Of a stretch of DNA of 64,000 bases, positions 1-12,241 are shown piece by piece (positions within the stretch are counted from its first letter, which is position 1; every line of letters begins with the position of its first letter). Source of the stretch: Ophiura sarsii. Taxonomy: Eukaryota > Echinodermata > Ophiuroidea > Amphilepidida > Ophiuridae. The translations under genes were made by a program, and so were the position numbers. The notes beneath the pieces are model-generated. The model saw nothing but the letters and a program-made list of their open reading frames with translations. It was not told the origin of the DNA and did not search any database. The DNA is taken from the NCBI GenBank assembly GCA_035610835.1, contig CM069454.1, positions 57,642,580-57,706,579 of the forward strand. The letters are read 5' to 3'.

Positions 1-420
1 TGCCCTTTCATTCCAATATTGGTTTGGCCTTGGTGCCCCAGAACATGGCCTCGATGCCCTTCGAAATGTGTTATTTTTAAGGCCAAAGTGGCCGTGCCCC
101 TAAATTGACGAAATTTGAGGCCTGGCGGCACAGTCTTAGTCTATTCTTTAATTCATTAACCGCTGGCAGCGCGGCAGCATTATGCATTACGTCGCCCATG
201 TCAGACCATGTGTGATCTCAAATGGGTGGTACGTCGTGCGGTAAACCGCATGGTTTATATGGTGGCGTAGCTAGGTTTTAATTCCATGAGTCCCCTTGTC
301 AAATAAACCGACAGACACAAAATATAATACCAATTCAATTTACCATGACTGCATACCAATGATTTATTGTACTTTGTAATAAAATAATTTCCGTTTTTGT
401 TTTTTACTCTTTTATCACAG
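1..420 (+). other. Intron of PARP copy 1, 3' part, ending in a splice acceptor
   Basis: Non-coding sequence before the last exon of PARP copy 1. The first 125 bases belong to an interspersed repeat (signature AATTTGAGGCCTG) that recurs near 5020 and 51710. A hAT-like fragment starting GGCGTAGCTAGG lies near 264. From about 287 the sequence is almost identical to 48630-48763, the intron end of PARP copy 2, so the duplication includes intronic DNA. It ends in a pyrimidine-rich tract and an acceptor AG at 419-420. Confidence 0.7.
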
Positions 421-1378
421 TAAAAGGGAAAAGATGAAAAGGAAGAGTAAGCATGTGCTAGAAAAGCAACTATGGCACGGCACAAAGCGAGACAGCTCAG
501 AGGCGATATGTCAGCAAAACTTTGATTTCCGTATCAGCGGCTCTAACGTAGGGACTATCTATGGTCAAGGCAGCTATTTCCATTGCAAGGCAAGCTATTC
601 CAACTCATACACCGCGCTGGAGAACAACGTCCGCAGGATGTTCCTTGTTCGAGTCCTAGTAGGATCGTACATCACAGGTACTTCTGATATGAAGCGCCCT
701 CCGCCAAAAGATCCGTACAAACCACTCGGGGATCTTCACGACTCGTGTGTTGATGATGACAGCGATCCATCGATCTTTGTTATATTTGAGACAAGACAGG
801 TCTACCCGGAGTACCTTGTAGAATACAACAAATCATTGGGTGGCATAGCATCTGTTGCACCCCGAGCAGCTACTCCCTCAGTTCCCAAAGCGACTTCCCG
901 CCAAGCCAGTTCACGCTCTGTGAACACGCACACAACTACCCCATCTCACTCTCCGTCACATCCAGGCTCCGTAAGGGCACACTCAACTGTCCAATCTGGT
1001 TCAATTTCAAGTTCACGCTCTGCAAGCACGCCCTCAACAGCCCAATCCAACCATTTATCCCACTCACGCCCATCAAGTGCACGTTCGAGCATCCGATCCC
1101 AAGCTAGCACAACATCTTCTAACCATTATAGTACTACCAGCTCATATGCATCTCAGCATCAAGCCGCTGCAAAGAGTGCTACTCAGACATCTAGCCGCAA
1201 TGCTTCGTATCAAAGCCCTGCATCCACTCGGCCTACAGGGTATACAACATCAAGTGCACAAAATGCTTCGGATGATGGATATGGCCCGTATCGTTACGGT
1301 AATTATGACGGGTATACCATGCGATCATCTTCAAGTGCCAGTACAAGCAGTAGCTCTAAAAAATGTATCATACAATAA
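421..1378 (+). CDS. PARP12-like: PARP copy 1, last exon: PARP catalytic C-terminal half, Ser-rich tail, CaaX end
   Basis: This is the terminal exon of a CCCH/WWE/PARP-type mono-ADP-ribosyltransferase; earlier exons lie left of the window. The exon follows an acceptor AG at 419-420. Its first base completes a split codon, as in copy 2, so reading starts KREK before the Met at 434 (not a start codon). Visible protein is 318 residues. Counting from that Met, the donor-loop His is residue 15 in LWHGT, the nucleotide-pocket Tyr lies in GQGSYF, and the last catalytic strand is VYPEYLVEY. A hydrophobic residue at the Glu988-equivalent position would mean mono- rather than poly-ADP-ribosylation; that alignment is from memory of the family. 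About 180 residues of Ser/Thr/Ala-rich tail follow, ending KKCIIQ and a TAA stop. Catalytic residues differ from copy 2 at only about three positions. Confidence 0.9.
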
Positions 1379-2227
1379 CAGACTGCTTCCAAATTAGGTA
1401 TTGACGATGTCACCTGTAACGTCATAGCAGACAAGCAAACAAAAGCTTGCCTGCCGGTGCGTGAGTGTGCGAATTACGTGTCATACAAAAGCTTGCCTGC
1501 CGGTATGCACTAGCATTTGAAGGGGTGTCCATTATAAACCATACACTAAACCAAACCAGTCATCTGTAACAACGTTCCAGCAGTCAATACAACAGTCCAT
1601 GCATGGAATGGAACCGGGCACTTTACATTGTTGATCAACAAGAGGTGACATGGTCTATAGCATCAGCAAATAAGTTACTGTGACCCAACATGAGTAAATG
1701 AGGCACAATGAGGAAAATATAAAAATGGAGTTATTTATATCATGATAATTTGTAGAAATTATAGGACATGTTGGTACAAAGTCAATGTTATATCTTATTC
1801 TTTACCAAAATATTGAAAATCACTATCATCTCAAAACACCAAATACATATTGTCAAGTTTTGGACATATACAGTTTTGGTTTTGTTATCAAATAAATGGA
1901 GTAAATAAAAAACAAATACCTTAAATTGTAGATTAACTCTTTATTTTCATGAAGTTTTTTAGTCTTTTAGAGGTGTCAAAGATCAGAATTAAGACTTTTT
2001 ATGAATATGACTTATTATGACCATGTCCAACATTTGTACCCTTAAATCAAATTAGCTACTGCCGCATTGTGCCTCATTTACTCATGTTGGGTCACAAATA
2101 ATATAGAAGAGTATGTACATGCATGGATATAATGTTTAATCGGTTCCAAATTGGCAATAGGAGAGTAGGAACATGCATGAATGCCAATTTGCCTATATAG
2201 GTATGTTTTTGTCAAAAGAATAGTACT
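1379..2227. other. 3' flank of PARP copy 1, no gene seen
   Basis: Untranslated or intergenic AT-rich DNA. A 20-base direct repeat (core AAAAGCTTGCCTGCCGGT) occurs at about 1440 and 1486. About 240 bases from 1408 have no counterpart behind copy 2. The AATAAA present behind copy 2 is AATAAG here (near 1664); other AATAAA hexamers occur near 1891. Confidence 0.5.
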
Positions 2228-2437
2228 AGACGATATTTTGCTGTTTTTCATCCATTTCCGTCACACTAAATGGAAGTTTGGTTTTCACTGCATCTCCAGA
2301 AAAGTACAATCTCTAATCGGATCAATTTACAATGAATCTGTAGCTGAGGGTCCAAGTTAAATTTTTGTAATATTTCATAAAACTGACTTATTAACAAAGT
2401 TATGAGGTAGGAGGTAGAACTTATTGAACGACCCTCA
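2228..2437 (+). mobile_element. Right-end fragment of a mariner-like TIR element
   Basis: Matches the right 210 bases of the complete element at 62202-63256, including the terminal inverted repeat AACTTATTGAACGACCCTCA followed by TA at 2438-2439. The left part is missing here. The other downstream copy, behind PARP copy 2, retains the left part instead. Confidence 0.7.
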
Positions 2438-4659
2438 TAGACAAATGTAGTTGGCACATTATATGCCACATTGTTGTTAATATTTGCGATACCATTTGTT
2501 TATTTGAGACAAAACAAAGCACACAAAAATGAGCTTGCATACAGCAGATTCTGGAATGTTTGTATTTATTCAATGTGAATATCATGATCAGTAGCTTGTG
2601 GGGGTGAATTAGATGATCAAATTGCACAGAAATGTGCAAAGCGTTAAGAGTACATGTGCTTATTTCAAAACAAAACTGCATCTACCAATGAAATCTGCCA
2701 AACAATGCAAGTAATTTCTATGTGTAATAGTATGATATTTAGTCTAGGGCCAGTGAATTTTCAGAGTTAGTGGTATATTGATTAAAATAGTTTGTTGTAC
2801 AAATCCAATAAGCCACTCACATGCCAGACAGTTTCGACTTCCCGTTCGGAAGACTCCTTCGGTAGTGACTTGATCCACTTGTTTTTCCCGCAAGATTTAG
2901 AGAATAAATACCCTCGTCGCGGTTGATGATTTTGGCCCCCTTCCTGCATATCCACTGTTAACACCTGAGCTTCCTGGCACCAAGAGTGCAAGCAAATCTT
3001 GTGGGAAAAACAAGTGGATCAAATCACTACCGAAGAAGTCTTCCAAACCAGAAGACGAAACTGTCTAGCATGTGAGTAGCTAATTGGATTTGTACAACAA
3101 AATATGTTAATCATTTCAATCTACAATCCTATTGAACTTAGGCCTAAAAACAAAAAGTTTGATTGGCCGAAAATGACCAAAACAAATAGGGTAGGTCGGT
3201 TGGGATTTTTTTTTCTTTCTTAATTTTTTAATTATTTTTAATCATCTACTAGCAGTACACACAAATGAAGAGACAGCAAAAATTCCCTTTTCTTTAAACA
3301 TTTTTCATTTTATTTATAGAAACCAACAGACTCTATGAGTACAAGTTTTTGAAGTTTTAAACAATAACAAACTTCAGATTTCAGTTTTTTTTGTTTTTTG
3401 TTTTTTGTTTTTTTTGTTTTTTTCCCCCTCAAAATAATAAATAATATTCAGGGTCGGCGATGTATTTAGGGTCGGTCGGGTTACGTCAATCGAACATTTT
3501 TTTTTATAGGCCTTATTCAAAGATTAGTGGTATATTGTTTTGCAACTCTGTTAAATAGCTGTGATTGGGGACAGTGTGTCTGCTGTCTGCCTGATGAAAC
3601 TCTATGAAAAGTAGATGGCCTTAGAAATGGTGATATGAAAAGGCCATCTACTTTAAGGATATATTGTATGGATATCGAAAGCGAGAAGGACCGGGTTCGA
3701 GACAGTGTATTTTAAATTTGAAGGTCTTTGTCAAATTTATTCATGCCAGTTAGTTTGAGTATTTATATTATTTATTTAAGTTTATGATTATTAATGAAAA
3801 TGAATATATTTTTATTTAATTTATGAATTGTAAGATGCATGTCAATTAATGAATTATAAAATACACATTTTATCTTATTAATTGTAAAAATACAGTATAA
3901 TATATGACACATGTCATAGATGCATGTTGTCAGTCAGCCAGCCAGCATCGTTTAAATTTAGAAACAATATGATGTTTTCCAGCAGACAACCATGTTATGA
4001 AATCAGGTTATCCGCCAATATTTTTGGTTGTTCACCAATGTAACTACAGTACAAATATTCAAAAAGTATGGTCATCTGATAACCTGCATTGAAATTTAGG
4101 TAATCCGTAAGCATTTTTGGGCTTCAGGAAGCCCTGATTACAACTGAATTTGAACATGGTCAGCCAGGCTTATTTTGGAGATAGAGAGCAAAATAGTTTG
4201 TAAAATATAAAGAAAATAAAAATAAATATTAACCTTCAAAAGTATAACTTCAATTTTACAAAAACAATAACAGTTTCATTGAAATGCTTGTTTATTATTC
4301 TGTCAAATATTGTCAAAATATAAAACAATTCCGAAGTAGACAAGATGTATCCTTTATGTGATGTGTCATATATTATACTCCTCAAAATAAAGTTCGGACA
4401 TTTTTTCAATCATTGATTTTTCAAATATTTTGGCAAAAAAACACAAATATGTGATTTTTAAAAAAGTTAAAATTTAAAAAAAAAGGCAAATTAGATTAAA
4501 AAGAGGAACTCTCACACCCCTGACTATATACCTCTTTAGATTATGATATGCTCTTTGCAAATATGACATCATTCTTAATTTGCATACAAAATGGGTGCTG
4601 TATCTTAAAATAATCTGTATGCACTATAGAATGATAATCCATAGAGAAAAGATAATGGT
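2438..4659. other. AT-rich intergenic DNA with foldback and hairpin repeats, no gene
   Basis: No exon-like reading frame was found. It contains an inverted repeat (2787-3104, listed separately), a T-rich low-complexity tract (3385-3425), and a GGGTCGGTCGGG repeat near 3468 shared with 41700. There is also a perfect 15-bp stem hairpin, AAGGCCATCTACTTT and complement, at 3608-3622 / 3640-3654. Confidence 0.5.
2787..3104. repeat. Foldback inverted repeat, about 115-bp arms
   Basis: The left arm begins TTTGTTGTACAAATCC near 2791. The right arm ends GGATTTGTACAACAAAA near 3101. The arms pair over about 115 bases at roughly 85-90 percent by eye, around a spacer of about 85 bases. Probably a short non-autonomous DNA element; no target duplication was established. 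Confidence 0.65.
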
Positions 4660-5581
4660 CATGATCGACTTGCCCATGGGAGAGCCTACATAGACTTATG
4701 CATGTTTGTCATGGTATGATGTTGAAGGCCAGTGAAATTTCACAGAGTTAGGGGTATATTGTTTTGCGATCGGAGGGGGGGGGGGGGGGGGGGGGACACT
4801 CTCCCACTAAACTGCTACCCATGCTCGTAAAAGCAACTTTGAAATGGAATCTTAGTGGCAGGGCTCAAATTAATCGAAGGCTTGCCTTCGATGCCCCTCC
4901 TAGTTGCCTTTGTGTCCTCAATTTCTGGCTATTTTCACTTCATTCAAAAGTACATAATTGCCTTGGAGAAAGTTGGTGCCCCTTTAAAATTGCCTTAAAT
5001 TGCATGCCCTCGTCATATCTTAATTTGAGGCCTGCTATGGTGTCAAGTGCGAAAACATGTTGATTCCCTAAATAGCATGATACTAACACACACACTGACC
5101 CTGCCTTAAAAGACGTCAAAACTAGAATTGTACCATGAATAGATTACACACATTGTAATGTGTAGGTTAAAACAGGTCAAATGCCACACTCTTTTTCATT
5201 TCTCTATTTTAACAATAACGAACCCTAAATGTTGATGGGATTTACTATATTACTAAATAATTGATTGTATATAAGATGCTAATTTATTAATTCTTAAATA
5301 TACATTGTAACATATTGTAAGAGCCAGTAGGTATTGTTGTATTATTTGTTTGTTAAAAGCAAAGTTAGACTTGATTTCAAATCTTTATGTTATAAGGGTC
5401 AGACAATTTGGGTTGCCACTATACAGGGGGTAATGTGTTCGTCTGAGCACAATGATTAAAAAATATATAGTTTGCCCCATGTCTGATATTTGGTTACAAA
5501 GTTAACAGGTAAAACGTAAAATGGTCATTGACCTTTAGCATATTATGGCATCTAAATATGAAATTGAGCTGATTTCAACAA

Positions 5582-6325
5582 AAGAGCTCTATTCCAAAAG
5601 GAATCAACTCCACTTTTTGTCGAAATTGAGTTAGGTGCAGAACATGAAAGAGAGTTACGAAATACATCTTTTACACTTTGTTCTACATCTTTAGCATGTT
5701 TGGGTCAAAAGTTATGGCCCTCGGTAATTTCCGGAAGTTTCCGGAAATTTGAATATAATTCACTATTTTGTAAGCCAAAATGGTAGAAATATGGTTCTTT
5801 TATCATGGTAAACATTGATAGGAATGTCCTTAATGAAATGCAATGAAGAAAACGTCAAATGTATGGGATAATTGTTTTTAAAATTGCACACAAACAGAAG
5901 TGTTGTTATTTCAAAAAATGTGCCAAATTGTCTAAATTTTCAAGTTTTTTCAAGAAGAAACAAAATGTCATAATTTAAAAAGTTGAAGAGGTTTTCTGTT
6001 TTCAATGTGATTTGATAATGTCTTTCAGGTGTACCTTAATTGAAAATAACGATTGTTTAGTAAAGTGGTTTTTGAAAATTGGTCGAAACATTTATGTTCC
6101 AAAAGGGATCAACTCCACTAGTTTCTGAATATAAAGAATGATATAGGAAATACAGTGAAAATAAAAAACCACAAATCAAACCTGTTTTTAAGCTTACACG
6201 TATAGTATCTTTCATATGGCAGAAAATTAGCAAAATCAAAGAAGTTCAACATCCTTAATTTAAAAAATGTTGTTTTTCTCCTATTTCACTTATATGGAGT
6301 TGATTCCTTTTGGAACATATCTCTT
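5582..6325. mobile_element. 744-bp TIR element, absent from the paralogous site
   Basis: Terminal inverted repeats of about 30 bp begin AAGAG and share TTCCAAAAGGAATCAACTCC. A third, internal copy of this motif lies near 6099. The flanks carry CAA on both sides (5579-5581, 6326-6328). The paralogous block at 52970-52990 has the empty site, TTTCAACAAATG, with one CAA. The insertion therefore followed the segmental duplication, or was precisely lost from the other copy. No transposase frame is visible. Confidence 0.75.
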
Positions 6326-6968
6326 CAAATGTTTGTATGATCACATAGATTCCAGAAATGATCATTATTATTTCATTTAGCACTTATTTTGCCTCATGCA
6401 GGAGTCAAAAGGTCAAATGTCAACATGGGCATAATGGGACACAACTCCTAAAATCTATGAACTGTTAAAAATTAACATTGTTGGCATTTTTGTAAACCAG
6501 CCAACCAGAACAATTTTAATTTTTGACCACACTTACAAAATTGACGTTTTGCCCGATAACTCTAATGAAACATCGGATATGGGGTAAACTATACATTTTC
6601 TGAATCGTCGTGCTCAGATGAAAAAGTTGGTATGCTTTTTGGATCAGTTGAAGCAATTTTAGATCTTGACTCTAAGGGTATCAATTTTGAATCACGTTTG
6701 CAGTCCTAAGAAAACAAGAGCATCAATGATGCATAAGACCTTCGTTTAGGGTTGGTGTCATAAGGTCGAAGTAATGGTCTTCGGTTTATGCGCAACCTGG
6801 CCAAACACAGGCAATTTTTTATGTTCAGCCTATTTAACAAAAAGGGGATAAATCACATGTTTCAAAAGATTTTGAGTACCAAACAATATAATATTTGTCA
6901 GTGAATAGCTCAAGCGTTGTATAACAACAACCATTTGGAATATGTCATGAAATTAGATTACGGTTTTT

Positions 6969-7323
6969 GAGAAAAAGTGTACTTTAGGTCCCAGATACTG
7001 GTATACCAGAATTGTTCAATACTGGAACATGAAAGTTGCCAGTAGCGCTTGATACTGGTACGATTTTACTGTTCCACAAATTGTGTTCCAGTATCGATTG
7101 ATACTGGAAACGTTTTTATGATCCAGAATCGGACGATACCGGTACACGTGTTACCAGTGTAGTTTGTCCCAGTATTGAACGATACTGGTACATATTTTTT
7201 TTCTCCAGAATCGCCGGATACAGGTACATTTTATATGGCCCAGAAACACTGACTTGGTATCAGTATTGTCTTGGACGATACTAGTGTAGTCCAGAATCTG
7301 GGACCTTTAAGTACACTTTTTCT
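6969..7323. mobile_element. 355-bp MITE made of repeated 20-bp palindromes
   Basis: TIRs pair AAAAAGTGTACTTTAGGTCC with its complement near 7318. The flanks show GGTTTTT on both sides (6962-6968, 7324-7330), and copy B near 53965 has an empty site. The interior is a series of about seven imperfect palindromes of the form CCAGTATCGATTGATACTGG, spaced roughly 35-60 bases apart. Confidence 0.75.
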
Positions 7324-7723
7324 GGTTTTTTTTGTTTAAAAATCCAAATTATAACTGGCAGAGTTGAAGACATTTGGTTTATTTTGTAAATTTAATACAC
7401 AGTTTCAGGGTTGCAGCGCTGGAATGGAAGCTGAGACGTACCTAAATTCAATCCCACAATGCTAAGAGTATTTTGTATTACAATGATTATGGGCCAAAGG
7501 TTTATTCATTGGCTTTGTTGTATTACGCTCATTTGCATTGCATTGGGGGACTGAATTTCAGTAACACTCCCCTTCTGGTGCAGAAACCCCAAGACAGTGT
7601 ATATTGTAATGGGCCAATCATCAAGTTTTACACAATAAGGCCAAAAACAATATTTGTTGTGTTGTCTTCAAGTGCCAAACAATTTTGAGGTCAGATTGTT
7701 TATTTCTGTGTGTTTTCTTTTAA

Positions 7724-8085
7724 AGGTATATTATGTGATCTTTTCAAGGAATCCTGGAAAAAATTGGAGGCAGATTTTCTTGCAGATTTACATTTTTGAT
7801 CATAAATCATAAATAGATTCCAAGTTACAGAGCGAAACGATTCATAATTACTTCAAAATCATGGTTTTCGAGTGAATTTAGAGTAAAAAAATAAACTTGT
7901 CAGTTAACCTGACAATTTATTTTCACTCTAAAACCATGATTTTGAAGTAATTAAGAATCGTATCGCCCTGTAACTTGGAATGTATGTACCATTTATGATC
8001 AGAAATGTAAATCTGCAAGAAAATCTGCTTCCATTTTTTTTCAAGGATTGAGGGCGTCCCCTGGAAAATATCACATAATATGCCT
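7724..8085. mobile_element. 362-bp foldback element with TTAA target duplication
   Basis: Two arms of about 170 bases pair with each other. The ends are AGGTATATTATGTGAT and its complement, flanked by TTAA at 7720-7723 and 8086-8089. The paralogous block has an intact single TTAA at 54529-54532, so the boundaries are certain. Ends of the form TTAA-AGG resemble the T2/Kolobok-type elements known from other animals; this assignment is an inference. Confidence 0.85.
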
Positions 8086-8623
8086 TTAATTGCTGAAAAA
8101 TATTACTGCCAGGCCATGGCTGTTGTGGTTTCATGTCAAGACATGGATTGTATAATTATGATTTAATTTAATCAGGTGAGAAGAGATTTCATAAACTGAA
8201 CTGGAATCACTGGGAATGAGGATGGGGGGGGGGGGGGGGGGGGGTACTCACATCCTAAAGTGGTATACATGTACTGTAAAGGCCAAGTTGTAGATTCCTC
8301 GTATGAGAGTGTGAGTGAGTGTCTGCCATCCAGTGACGTACAGGGACAATTTTGAAAGTATTAAGTGATTGTTGTGTGCTATAACTTTGCGGTGCAATAT
8401 TTATTGTAGCACTAATTCTCACTTTTGGGAGCCAGTATGGCACACTCCACAGGGCAAATGCACTTCTACCCCAAAATGGGATGAAAGTGTTAATTGCCTA
8501 CATAATAAATGCACTTATTTGGTCAAATTTGAATACAAATGTATTTAAATGGTGTTACTTGTGCGTGTTTATAGGATCGTTCTTAGTGTGGCTTGTAAGG
8601 ATATAGGACTTGATTTAATTTAA

Positions 8624-8895
8624 CCCTAACCCCCCTGAGTGCTAAAAAATGCTAATCCTAAGTGCCTCTCCAAACGCATGCGCCGTCGGTTTTTGATGAC
8701 GTAGTCAACCGAGCCTATATAGTGATGGCAGTATACTGCGCGAATGTGTAGCTGAGGGCCGTGGCTTAGTAGGTGGGACGTGACTCGAGAGCGGAGGGTC
8801 CCCGGATCTAATCCCGGCAGGTTCCCGGAGATTTAGTTGGTGTTTTTTCCTCGAAAATTGTGATCCCGGTCAAAAACCCTAAACCGGGGTTAGGG
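8624..8895 (+). mobile_element. TTAA element with telomere-like ends and tRNA-like core, copy 1
   Basis: Starts CCCTAACCCCCC directly after TTAA (8620-8623) and ends GGGGTTAGGG followed by TTAT. The interior has a tRNA-like stretch: a degenerate A box (GTGGCTTAGTAGGTGGGA, about 8762) and B box (GGATCTAATCCCGG, about 8803). Two relatives lie at 51031-51309 and 63281-63539. The structure resembles a piggyBac-type MITE that captured a tRNA/SINE head. Confidence 0.7.
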
Positions 8896-9029
8896 TTATC
8901 AGATGGCATATGGCGTTTATTGTGTGGAGACTGAGCAATAACAAATTCAGTCTCGTCTTTGTTCAGTTGCAAACATGTTGCACATTTGGGCGGGGCGTAA
9001 ATAGGGAAGGTATCAAACCCCACCATTAC

Positions 9030-9342
9030 CCTAAAGGACACAAAGTAGTGTTGAAGATTTAAAAAAAAAAGATTACTTCAGAATTCGATCAAGATGAACT
9101 TTGAAATTTACCATAGTGTTGTTTCTACTCACAAAAACACAGCAAAACTTGATTAAATCAATACCATCGCTATTTATTGAACCTTTTCTTAAAAATGCCC
9201 TCTATGTAAATATGGTTTCGCTTATGTATCACACGTGTTGCAGCGGGACACCGTCTGACGACGTAAAATACTGATCACGGCTCGATCAGCATATTTTAAT
9301 CGACGTTTTGTTGTACAAGAGGGCTGATTCTTAAATCTTTAA
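9030..9342 (-). repeat. Hairpin-bearing interspersed repeat, left half split by the 10.8 kb element
   Basis: The reverse complement matches copies at 20833-21140, 27449-27745, 28453-28760 and 57460-57792. Shared landmarks are AAAACACAGCAAAACTTGATT, the TCGACGTTTT stretch, and a variable hairpin at 9264-9297. The rest of this copy resumes at 20111 (TAGGTGTAAGTTCATAC) on the far side of the large insertion. Confidence 0.75.
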
Positions 9343-9629
9343 GGTAGATGTTCCGATGCTTGTCGGATTTTCAACTTGATGTTTTCTATTTTACATGAAA
9401 GGTCATCCTTATAATTGTCGCATTGTAAAGTTTGAGTTGCATAACTCCAATGGTTCTATTTTTAGAAGCGCATGGTCACAATACATTTTCCCATTGAGTT
9501 ATACACAAACTGGGTGTTACCTCTATGTAAGCCATCACGAAGTTTCGTGATGGTCTGCTTGGTTCATTTCATGACATTATTAAAGCCATCACGAAATTTC
9601 GTGATATTGTAAGTTAATGCCTAAATACT

Positions 9630-10360
9630 TTATGACCGCTATGTCAATGTGCCAGATACAAAATACTTGCATGAAATGATTACTTCTAATATGTTATCTA
9701 AACTGTTTCATCCCGACTTATATGTGTACTTCTAATATGTTATCTAAACTGTTTCATCCCGACTTATATACGTGACACTGTGCCAGGGCTGCCTAAATAC
9801 TTCACGTAGTTATGTCAGTGTGCCAGATACAAAATACATCATATTTTGACTTCTAATATGTTTTCTAAACTGTTTCATCCCGACTAATGTGTGACACTGT
9901 GCCAGGGCTGCCTAAATACTTTATGACCGCTATGTTAGTGTGCCAGATACAAAATTCTTACATGATATGTTTACTTCTAATATGTTATATAAACTGTTTC
10001 ATCCCGAATTATGTGTGACACTGTGCCAAGGCTGACTCTAACTTCATGTAACTATGTCAGTGTGCCATATACAAAATACATGAAATTTTGACTTTTAATA
10101 TGTTATCTTTACTGGTTTATCTTGACTTATGTGTGACACTGTGCCAGGGCTGCATAAATACTTTATGATCGCTATGTTAGTGTGCCAGATACAAAATACT
10201 TACATGATATGTTTACTTCTAATATGTTATATAAACTGTTTCATCCCGAATTATGTGTGACACTGTGCCAGGGCTGCCTAAATACTTCATGTAGTTATGT
10301 CAGTGTGCCAGATACAAAATACATGGTATTTTGACTTTTTATGTGTTATCTTAGCTTTTG
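9630..10360 (-). repeat. Left 120-bp satellite array
   Basis: About five to six monomers of roughly 120 bp, each with GACACTGTGCCAGGGCTGCC, spaced near 9774, 9893, 10018, 10135 and 10259. They are the reverse complement of the array at 17090-18990. A related shorter motif continues at 10487-10700, where a stretch containing ATATGATACGGTAGATC is duplicated. Confidence 0.85.
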
Positions 10361-10740
10361 TGTTTCTGGTATGCCTTCTAAAGCTTTCACAATAAGATTC
10401 ATCAATAGGTAAGTTCATTCTTATACTCAAATTCGAATTTTAACGTACCCATGCATATCAAAGCAATGATTTGAGGACTTTACTTATATGACACTGTGCC
10501 AGGCAAATCTAACTCATATATGATACGGTAGATCTTTACATTACTTAGTGTTAACATTTACTTTTAAAGTCTTTATTCATTCTGGCACTGTGACACTGTG
10601 CCAGGCAGGCTGTCTTTAGTTTTACTTAAATGACACTGTGCCAGGCAAACCTAACTCATATATGATACGGTAGATCTTTACATTACTTAGTGTTAACATT
10701 TACTTAAACAGTTTATATAGAAGTAAACATATCATGCAAG

Positions 10741-11880
10741 TATTTACAGATAGCAAACACAAGAGAATAAACATTGGGTGTATCGCTCGTCGGCTACAAC
10801 GATTTATTACCGAGCACTCCGTGCTCCAAAATATCAATAATTATAATTCACTATGATACTGCATGTAGTAGACAATATACAATTTAATGTACCAAATTAA
10901 TTATTGATTTGTCTACCAACATTTATCAAATGTTTAGCATAGTTTATAATCTATTAATGTCATTACATTTATAGTAGTACCTCAAATAATTAACAGAGTT
11001 AATTTAATCATGAATAAACGCTCGTCCATGGATACAATAGGTGACGAAGCTCGTTTATATAATTAGTAATAAGCCATGACAATGAATGTTCACATTGACC
11101 ATATAAGATGGTTTAACTTTTGAAGTAAATAATATACATATTTAACCATAAGATTCCAAGATTGGGAAAACTACCCTAAATCCCTATCCTTGAGAATTGC
11201 TCATAAAGATAACAACCTATGGCTAAATTATTGAATTGATATAGGACCATAAATCCATTATACAATTTTTCCACCATATGATTCGAAGATTGGGAAAACT
11301 ACCCTAAATCCATACCCTTGAGAATAGCTCATAAAGATATCTACATATGGGCCACATTGTAGACACATATGATTTGGACGTAGTAAACTGCCTACAATTC
11401 CTACCTACCCCTAGATAATTATGCTCCGAGGGACAACATATGGGATGTCCTATAATTTTTCATTCCAATTTTTTATATCAATTTTATAAGGTATTAATGG
11501 CAATAGAATGAATACAAGATATAAATTGCTGAAGATAAAGATAACTACCTATGGCTAAAATATTGAATTGATATAGGACCATAAATCCATTTATACAATT
11601 TTTCCACCATATGATTCCAAGATTGGTAAAACTACCCTTAATCCATACCCTTGAGAATTGCTCATAAAGATATCTACATATGGGCCACATTGTACACAAC
11701 ATATGATTTGGACGTAGTAAACTGCCAAGTCCTACCTACCCCTAGAGAGTTATGCTCCGAGAGACAACATATGGGATGTCCTATAATTTTCATCAATTTT
11801 TATATCAATTTTAGAAGGTATTAATGGCAATAGAATGAATACAAGATATAAATTGCTGACTCTAAAATATACTTACTTCC
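10741..11880. repeat. 1.1 kb direct repeat, copy 1
   Basis: Begins ACAGATAGCAAACACAAGAG and is almost identical to 12242-13370. Observed differences are mainly single-base changes in run lengths. Internally it also contains a diverged tandem pair, 11155-11480 and 11540-11830 (motif TAGGACCATAAATCCATT). No gene is evident. Confidence 0.85.
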
Positions 11881-11965
11881 CCACCCCTGCCCTGCATATG
11901 TCAAAAGGTACCCCACTAAAGGGTTAAGGAAGAGCAAAAAGTAAACAATGCACTGGGTGGGTGGG

Positions 11966-12237
11966 AGTGGAATTTTTAGAATCACAACCTATCTCGCTGA
12001 AGCCGACAAGAAAAGTGAATGAAAGGGAGGAGAAGCAAAAAACACAAAGCCTATCGCTTGCACAATAACAAAGGCCAAAAATCGCGGGCAAGAAAGCAAG
12101 AGCGTTGATTGGCCCAGCGCCCGGTAACCAAGAAACACTGACGCATTATTATGCAAATTGATCAGCCCAGGCCAGTGGGCGACTGTCCGCTCCAGTAAAT
12201 AATTTGGTTTATGGAAGTAGGCCTTACATAAACTTGA
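11966..12237. repeat. 270-bp repeat, copy 1 (partner at 16828-17092)
   Basis: Begins GAATTTTTAGAATCACAACC and ends TTACATAAACTTGA. The same sequence recurs at 16828-17092, there leading straight into the right satellite array. It sits between the two 1.1 kb repeats, so the left part of the transposon looks rearranged by an unequal exchange or a misassembly. Confidence 0.85.
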
Positions 12238-12241
12238 TTAT

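Larger units (their letters stand above)
260..8610 (+). repeat. Segmental duplication, copy A (partner at 48430-55460)
   Basis: Homology to 48430-55460 runs collinearly from the intron before the last PARP exon, through the exon, to about 7 kb downstream. Matched landmarks include GGCACAATGA near 1705/50011, CACAGAGTTA near 4742/51454, the TTTGCCCCATG stretch near 5470/52872, ACATCGGATATGG near 6571/53479, and AAAGTGGTATACATGTACTG near 8260/55120. Differences are mainly transposon insertions in one copy only. A run of more than 20 G near 4775 and another near 8225 are also copy-A specific. Boundaries are by eye. Confidence 0.8.

Noticed and set aside
434..436. ATG at 434 (and 48777) as the translation start of a short PARP
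   Set aside because: Both lie just inside an exon with a good acceptor upstream, and reading continues in frame from exon d in copy 2 across a split codon. The catalytic fold would be cut in half otherwise.
8624..8895. Interstitial telomere repeats
   Set aside because: Only one to one-and-a-half CCCTAA units at each end, always as element termini next to TTAA.
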